Source: Verrucomicrobiota bacterium (GTDB lineage: Bacteria > Verrucomicrobiota > Verrucomicrobiia > Limisphaerales > UBA1096). From it: a stretch of 8,847 nucleotides of DNA. Positions 5,463 to 8,847 of this stretch are shown here, in pieces. Position 1 is the stretch's first letter. The number at the start of each line of letters is the position of its first letter. The notes under the pieces were generated by a model. The model was not told the DNA's origin. It saw only the letters and a program-made list of their open reading frames with translations, and ran no database searches. The translations under genes were made by a program, and so were the position numbers. Where the stretch lies: assembly GCA_003972865.1 (NCBI GenBank), contig QOAX01000245.1, forward strand, positions 1 to 8,847, read 5' to 3'.

Positions 5463-7034
5463 TTATTCCTCCTCGAACTCAACGTTGATGTTGTTGTTGT
5501 CGAGCGTGCTGCCCTCTGCCTGGCCCAGGCGCGACAGCGCCGTGAGGTATTGCACCTTGGCGTTGATCTCGGAATAGCGCCGGTTGGTGAGATCCCGCTG
5601 GGCCTGCAGCACCTGATAATTCTCGATGGCCCCCTCGTCGTACCGCTTGGTTTCATGCTGAAGGGCCAACTCGCTGCTAAGCCGTGCCTGGCGCGTCACC
5701 GAAATTTGCTCGAACCGGTATTCGGCATCGCGGATGAGCCGGTCTATCTCCACCATGATGGATTGCTCCAAATCCTTGTGCTGCAACACTGACTGCTCCT
5801 TTTGCGCTTGGGCGGTCTTGTAGCTGGCCCTTGCAGAACGGTTGGGGATCGGGATGCTGAACGAAAGGCCAATTGAATAATTTGGGTAATCAAATCCCCT
5901 GACATCGCGGAATGCATTGTCGAAGGAAGCTGTCCTTGCAATATACGGTCTCTTATCCTTGAACTGAAGAACGGCGCTGTCGCTGCCGGAAAGTCCGTAG
6001 GTAGCCCGTAGATCCAGTTGAGGGTAAAGTTGATTCTTGTTGTATTTCAACCGGATGTCCGCGTTCTCCAGTGAGATTTTGCTTTGAAGAATCTCCGGGC
6101 GCTGTCTGAGTGCCTTGTCCCAGCTGTCAGCTAGACTAAACACCGTCTGCACTGGGTTGAGTTCACCGACTGTAGTTAACTCTTTGTCCTGGGCGGAGGC
6201 AAAGTCGTCGGTCAAGAGCCGCTTTAGGGTGTTGACGCTGTCGGCGAAGCCATTTTGAACGGAAAGGAGTTGAGCTTTTTGCGAGAATAATTCGGCTTCC
6301 AGTTGAGGCAGCTGAGATTTGGCCAAGGTTCCGACCTCGGCTCTGCGTTTCTGGTTGCTAAAGTTTTTCTCTGTCAATGCGAGAGTTTCCTCGGCGACCT
6401 TTACATTTTCACGGCTTGCGATGATTGCGTAGTACGCGAGCTCGACACTGGACACGGTCTGCGTGATTTGCCGGATGACGGTGAGGGAGGAGTTCTCTAT
6501 CTGTTGCTTATTCAGTTTGATACTCATTCGTGTGCCATCTATCCACGCTCCTCTCAACAGGGGTTGGGTGAGACTGGCAAAAAAGCCCGTTCCGTAACTT
6601 CCAAACGGGAAATCTGATGCACTCGTTCCGGTCGTCTCGGAGGCGTTAAATCCAAGACTGTAGCGCATTCCGGTGGAGGGAAGCAAAATGCCGTTAAGAC
6701 CGTAGTTGCTTCTGAAGGAGTCCGTTTCACTGGTTGGAATGGTAAACTCGAGAGGGTTCTCTCGGCCCTTACTCTCTCGAAAGCTGTCCGTGACTCCCCA
6801 GTTAAATCTCGGGTCGTAGGCTCCATAAGCACCTTGCAGGCTCAGGGCAGCCAACCGCGGTTGATAGTTTGAGATTCGGACATCGAGGTTGTTCTCGAGC
6901 GCGATCTGGATGCACTGCTCAAGGGTGATCGGGCCGCTGGGAATCTCAGCAGCGTTGGCCGCGGTCAATCCCAGGGCGGCGGAGAATCCCAAAATAAGTT
7001 TTTTCAAGGACATGAGAAGGCGAGGGTGCGTCAT
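5463..7034 (-). CDS. TolC-family outer-membrane efflux protein
   Basis: This 523-residue protein belongs to the OEP (TolC) family, trimeric channel-tunnels that carry substrates across the outer membrane for RND, ABC or MFS pumps. After the signal peptide (core LKKLILGFSAALGLTAANA) comes the first OEP repeat, beginning GPITLEQCIQIALENNLDV, with the strand FFASLTQPLLRGAW and long helices such as ASRENVKVAEETLALTEKNF and KRRAEVGTLAKSQLPQLEAE. The second repeat has LRQRPEILQSKISLENADI, YSIGLSFSIPIPNRSAR and RYDEGAIENYQVLQAQRDL. The C-terminus is acidic (NVEFEEE). ATG 7034 is chosen for the GGGGGCGG just upstream; ATG 7013 (MSLKKLILG) gives a cleaner signal peptide, and ATG 7076 is also in frame. 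No periplasmic adaptor or inner-membrane pump is visible nearby. Middle parts have lower GC (about 47 percent at 6241-6300) than the flanking genes. Confidence 0.93.
   Translation of the reverse strand: MTHPRLLMSLKKLILGFSAALGLTAANAAEIPSGPITLEQCIQIALENNLDVRISNYQPRLAALSLQGAYGAYDPRFNWGVTDSFRESKGRENPLEFTIPTSETDSFRSNYGLNGILLPSTGMRYSLGFNASETTGTSASDFPFGSYGTGFFASLTQPLLRGAWIDGTRMSIKLNKQQIENSSLTVIRQITQTVSSVELAYYAIIASRENVKVAEETLALTEKNFSNQKRRAEVGTLAKSQLPQLEAELFSQKAQLLSVQNGFADSVNTLKRLLTDDFASAQDKELTTVGELNPVQTVFSLADSWDKALRQRPEILQSKISLENADIRLKYNKNQLYPQLDLRATYGLSGSDSAVLQFKDKRPYIARTASFDNAFRDVRGFDYPNYSIGLSFSIPIPNRSARASYKTAQAQKEQSVLQHKDLEQSIMVEIDRLIRDAEYRFEQISVTRQARLSSELALQHETKRYDEGAIENYQVLQAQRDLTNRRYSEINAKVQYLTALSRLGQAEGSTLDNNNINVEFEEE
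6319..6326. repeat. TTGGCCAA palindrome, copy 7
   Basis: Inside the lower-GC tolC-like gene, read on the minus strand as TTG GCC AAA (LAK in GTLAKSQ). It lacks the GC-rich flanks of other copies. Confidence 0.75.
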
Positions 7035-7131
7035 CCGCCCCCGTTCGTCAATCTGGAGAAAGTTAAGGTTTTGCATCAAATAGCGTGGTCGAGCCGTTTT
7101 AACCGGCCAGTTCCATACGCCCTGACGCCAG
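7035..7131 (-). other. Gap between protease stop and tolC-like start
   Basis: These 97 bp hold a short inverted repeat (GCCG 7093-7096 and CGGC 7104-7107) about 25 nt after the protease stop, without a T-tract. On the minus strand TTGACG (7047-7052) is a -35-like hexamer but lies too close to the chosen tolC start to serve it. No clear promoter is seen, so co-transcription of the two leftward genes is possible. Confidence 0.3.
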
Positions 7132-8847
7132 TCACGGTTTCAGGATTCGGTAAAAAAGTTCCCCGCCCTCGGGCGCGGTCTTGTCGATGAATGCATTGAC
7201 CGGCGGGGTGGCGGGCAGCAGCCCGGGGAGGGTCTCGAACGCTTGGCCAAGCGCGGTGGCCCGCTGTACCCGGTACGATTTGCCCGCCACGCTGTGCCAT
7301 CGGATCTCCGGGCCAAGCGCGGTTTGCCGGCTCGCCGGCAGGATGGCGAACACCGAGTCGGGGTCGCCCGGGTCGGTCCCGGCGGCGAGTTCGTCGGCAT
7401 CACTCGCGCCGTCGCCGTCGGCGTCGTCCGGGTCGAGGCCAAGCGGCACGATGTCGAACTTGTGCTCGCCGGTGTTCATGTGGTGTAGCAGCAGCACGGC
7501 GGGCCGGAGGCCCTTCCGCTTGGCCAAGCCGCGGTCAACGGTGATGTGCACCGGCGCGTTGGCGTCGTGCATCACCGTGCCATCTATGCCAAGTGCCGAG
7601 TGCACCACCGGCTGGGTCACGTCGTAACGGATCAGTTGGGTGCGATCGATCAAGGGGTAGCCGTACTGCTCGGCGCCGAGTGTGAGCAGCCGAAAATTGA
7701 AGTCCGTTTTCTCTTCGTCGAGCCCGAGCATCCGCGCCGAGACCGGCAGCACCATCACGCTGTTGTTGAATGGCACCGTGTCGTATTCGTCCGGGGGAAA
7801 CACGTTGAGATAACCGGCATCGGCGATGCCACGCTCCCACCGTGGCACGCGGATGAGGATGGAGAGAAACACGTCATCGGCGTAGGCGGACACGGTGAGG
7901 TCATCCTTGAGCAGGCCGCCGTTGCTGCAACTGGCCAGCTCGTAGTCAATCCGACCGTTGAAGTCTGTGTCGATCTGCAGGTGCGGATCGTAGAGGAACG
8001 AATGCGGGTTGGTCCACGGCCCGGCGTTGGCGATGCCGAAGTAAAGCGTTGTCTCGGCCACCGAGCCGGTTTGCGGGTAGTCCGACGCCACGCCGAACGC
8101 GAGCACATCGGCGGCGATGTCCGCCGGGTCAGCGAGCAAATTGTTGCGGGGGCTGACACCGGCCAGCTCGAACACCGACACCAACGGCTTGGGATGCGCC
8201 GAGCCGCCCTCGAGCGAAAGCTCAAGCGACACAAGGTTGCGGGCTGGCAGGGCAATCCGTGACACGGTGGTGTGTTTCGTGGCGGCGGCGCGGACGAGTG
8301 CGTGGTACGGCACGCGCAGTTTTTCGGCGTCGTTGGCCAGCACGATTTTGCCGCTGACCTCGTACACCCAGCTTCGGGCACGGTCATTGAGCAGGGACGG
8401 GGTCAGCGGGTCGCCGGTGCGGTCGAACTGGGCCGGATCGGCGCTGAAACGTACCGGCACCAGTTCGTGCGACTTGGCCGCAATGGTGACTTGTTTCACC
8501 GGCAGGTCGATGCCAAAGCCGGTTTCGGTGACGGTTTCCTCAATGGACAGGGCAAACTTGGCCTCCGAGTCTCCGTGGTTTGTCACCCGGATTTGCCGTG
8601 TCTCCTCCCACGGCTTGGACAGGGCCAACGAGCCAAGCGACAGCGTGGTCAGCCCGTCGGTGCCCTCCGCCATGGCCGTCACGGTGGTGGTTACCGCCTG
8701 CGCCACGTCGAGAAATCCGGCCCCGGCAAGCGACTCGGGGTAGACGGTGCCGTTTTTGTGCTGCATCGGATTGGCCGTGTTGAGCAGCAGCGCCTTGATC
8801 TCGGTGGCACTCCAGCCGGGGTGCGCCTGCCTGGCTAGGGCCGCCAC
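7132..8847 (-). CDS. Subtilisin-family (S8) serine protease, C-terminal part
   Basis: The visible 571 residues are the end of a large secreted protein entering from the right edge; the start and most of the catalytic domain lie outside. The first residues, VAALARQAHPGWSATEIKAL, followed by LLLNTANP and GAGFLDVAQAV, are the helix and closing segment that follow the catalytic GTSMAAPHV motif in subtilases, so the serine should lie just beyond 8847. A fibronectin-III-like region follows (TRQIRVTNHGDSEAKFALSI, then SHELVPVRFSAD), as in cell-envelope subtilases. Two calcium-loop motifs appear: DTDFNGRIDYEL (about 292-303) and a thrombospondin-3-like DADGDGASDADELAAGTDP (about 474-492). The last 60 residues (EIRWHSVAGKSYRVQRA to GELFYRILKP) are a beta-rich C-terminal domain common in secreted Verrucomicrobiota and Planctomycetota proteins. 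No sortase or PEP-CTERM anchor is seen. The protein probably degrades external protein; assignment of the lost half is inferred. Confidence 0.88.
   Translation of the reverse strand: MAALARQAHPGWSATEIKALLLNTANPMQHKNGTVYPESLAGAGFLDVAQAVTTTVTAMAEGTDGLTTLSLGSLALSKPWEETRQIRVTNHGDSEAKFALSIEETVTETGFGIDLPVKQVTIAAKSHELVPVRFSADPAQFDRTGDPLTPSLLNDRARSWVYEVSGKIVLANDAEKLRVPYHALVRAAATKHTTVSRIALPARNLVSLELSLEGGSAHPKPLVSVFELAGVSPRNNLLADPADIAADVLAFGVASDYPQTGSVAETTLYFGIANAGPWTNPHSFLYDPHLQIDTDFNGRIDYELASCSNGGLLKDDLTVSAYADDVFLSILIRVPRWERGIADAGYLNVFPPDEYDTVPFNNSVMVLPVSARMLGLDEEKTDFNFRLLTLGAEQYGYPLIDRTQLIRYDVTQPVVHSALGIDGTVMHDANAPVHITVDRGLAKRKGLRPAVLLLHHMNTGEHKFDIVPLGLDPDDADGDGASDADELAAGTDPGDPDSVFAILPASRQTALGPEIRWHSVAGKSYRVQRATALGQAFETLPGLLPATPPVNAFIDKTAPEGGELFYRILKP
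7240..7253. repeat. TTGGCCAA palindrome, copy 8
   Basis: CGCTTGGCCAAGCG, a perfect 14-bp palindrome, in a 15-of-16 match to consensus (7239-7254). In the protease gene it is read on the minus strand as CTT GGC CAA GCG (LGQA), the same residues as copy 1 in an unrelated protein. Confidence 0.85.
7518..7529. repeat. TTGGCCAA palindrome, copy 9
   Basis: GCTTGGCCAAGC, a perfect 12-bp palindrome, read on the minus strand as TTG GCC AAG (LAK in RGLAKRKG). It is thus in a different frame from copy 8 within the same protease gene. Confidence 0.85.

Noticed and set aside
7546..8838. Two long plus-strand open frames opposite the protease gene
   Set aside because: The minus-strand frame is a coherent subtilase C-terminus; the plus-strand frames lack domains and lie fully inside it.

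Overview
The window looks like a piece of a GC-rich, Gram-negative chromosome from the Verrucomicrobiota, most likely Pedosphaera-like. This is inference from gene content: a secreted DUF1080 (3-keto-disaccharide hydrolase) protein, a large secreted subtilase with thrombospondin-3-like calcium loops and a C-terminal beta domain typical of Verrucomicrobiota and Planctomycetota, a TolC-type outer-membrane protein, and an Nramp-fold transporter without the classical metal motif. No marker that settles taxonomy is present apart from a partial infC.

Layout. infC (translation initiation factor IF-3) runs leftward off the left edge from a TTG start at 596. A 221-bp divergent intergenic region follows. 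Five genes then run rightward: a DUF1080 secreted protein (818-1591), an Nramp-like transporter (1621-2973), a conserved hypothetical protein starting 1 nt later at a GTG (2975-3520), an AEC-family permease (3540-4493) and a secreted endonuclease/exonuclease/phosphatase-fold protein (4582-5433). The short gaps from 818 to 4493 suggest one transcription unit. A 12-bp hairpin separates the AEC gene from the phosphatase gene. Two leftward genes complete the window: a TolC-family protein (5463-7034), convergent with the phosphatase gene at a 29-bp gap, and the C-terminal 571 residues of a subtilisin-family protease entering from the right edge (7132-8847).

Working together. The Nramp-like protein, the hypothetical protein and the AEC permease form the tightest cluster and may be one transport module; the substrate cannot be read from sequence. 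Several products look exported (DUF1080 protein, phosphatase-fold protein, TolC, protease), which fits a heterotroph that processes external polymers. infC is a housekeeping gene unrelated to the rest.

The strongest unexplained signal is not a gene. A palindrome with core TTGGCCAA (extended consensus GCGCTTGGCCAAGCGC) occurs exactly nine times, with many near copies and half-sites, in two coding frames, on genes of both strands and in intergenic gaps. The second point of interest is the Nramp-like protein, whose two symmetry-related unwound helices carry matching VGSGELI and VGTSELI motifs in place of the DPGN and MPH metal-binding motifs.
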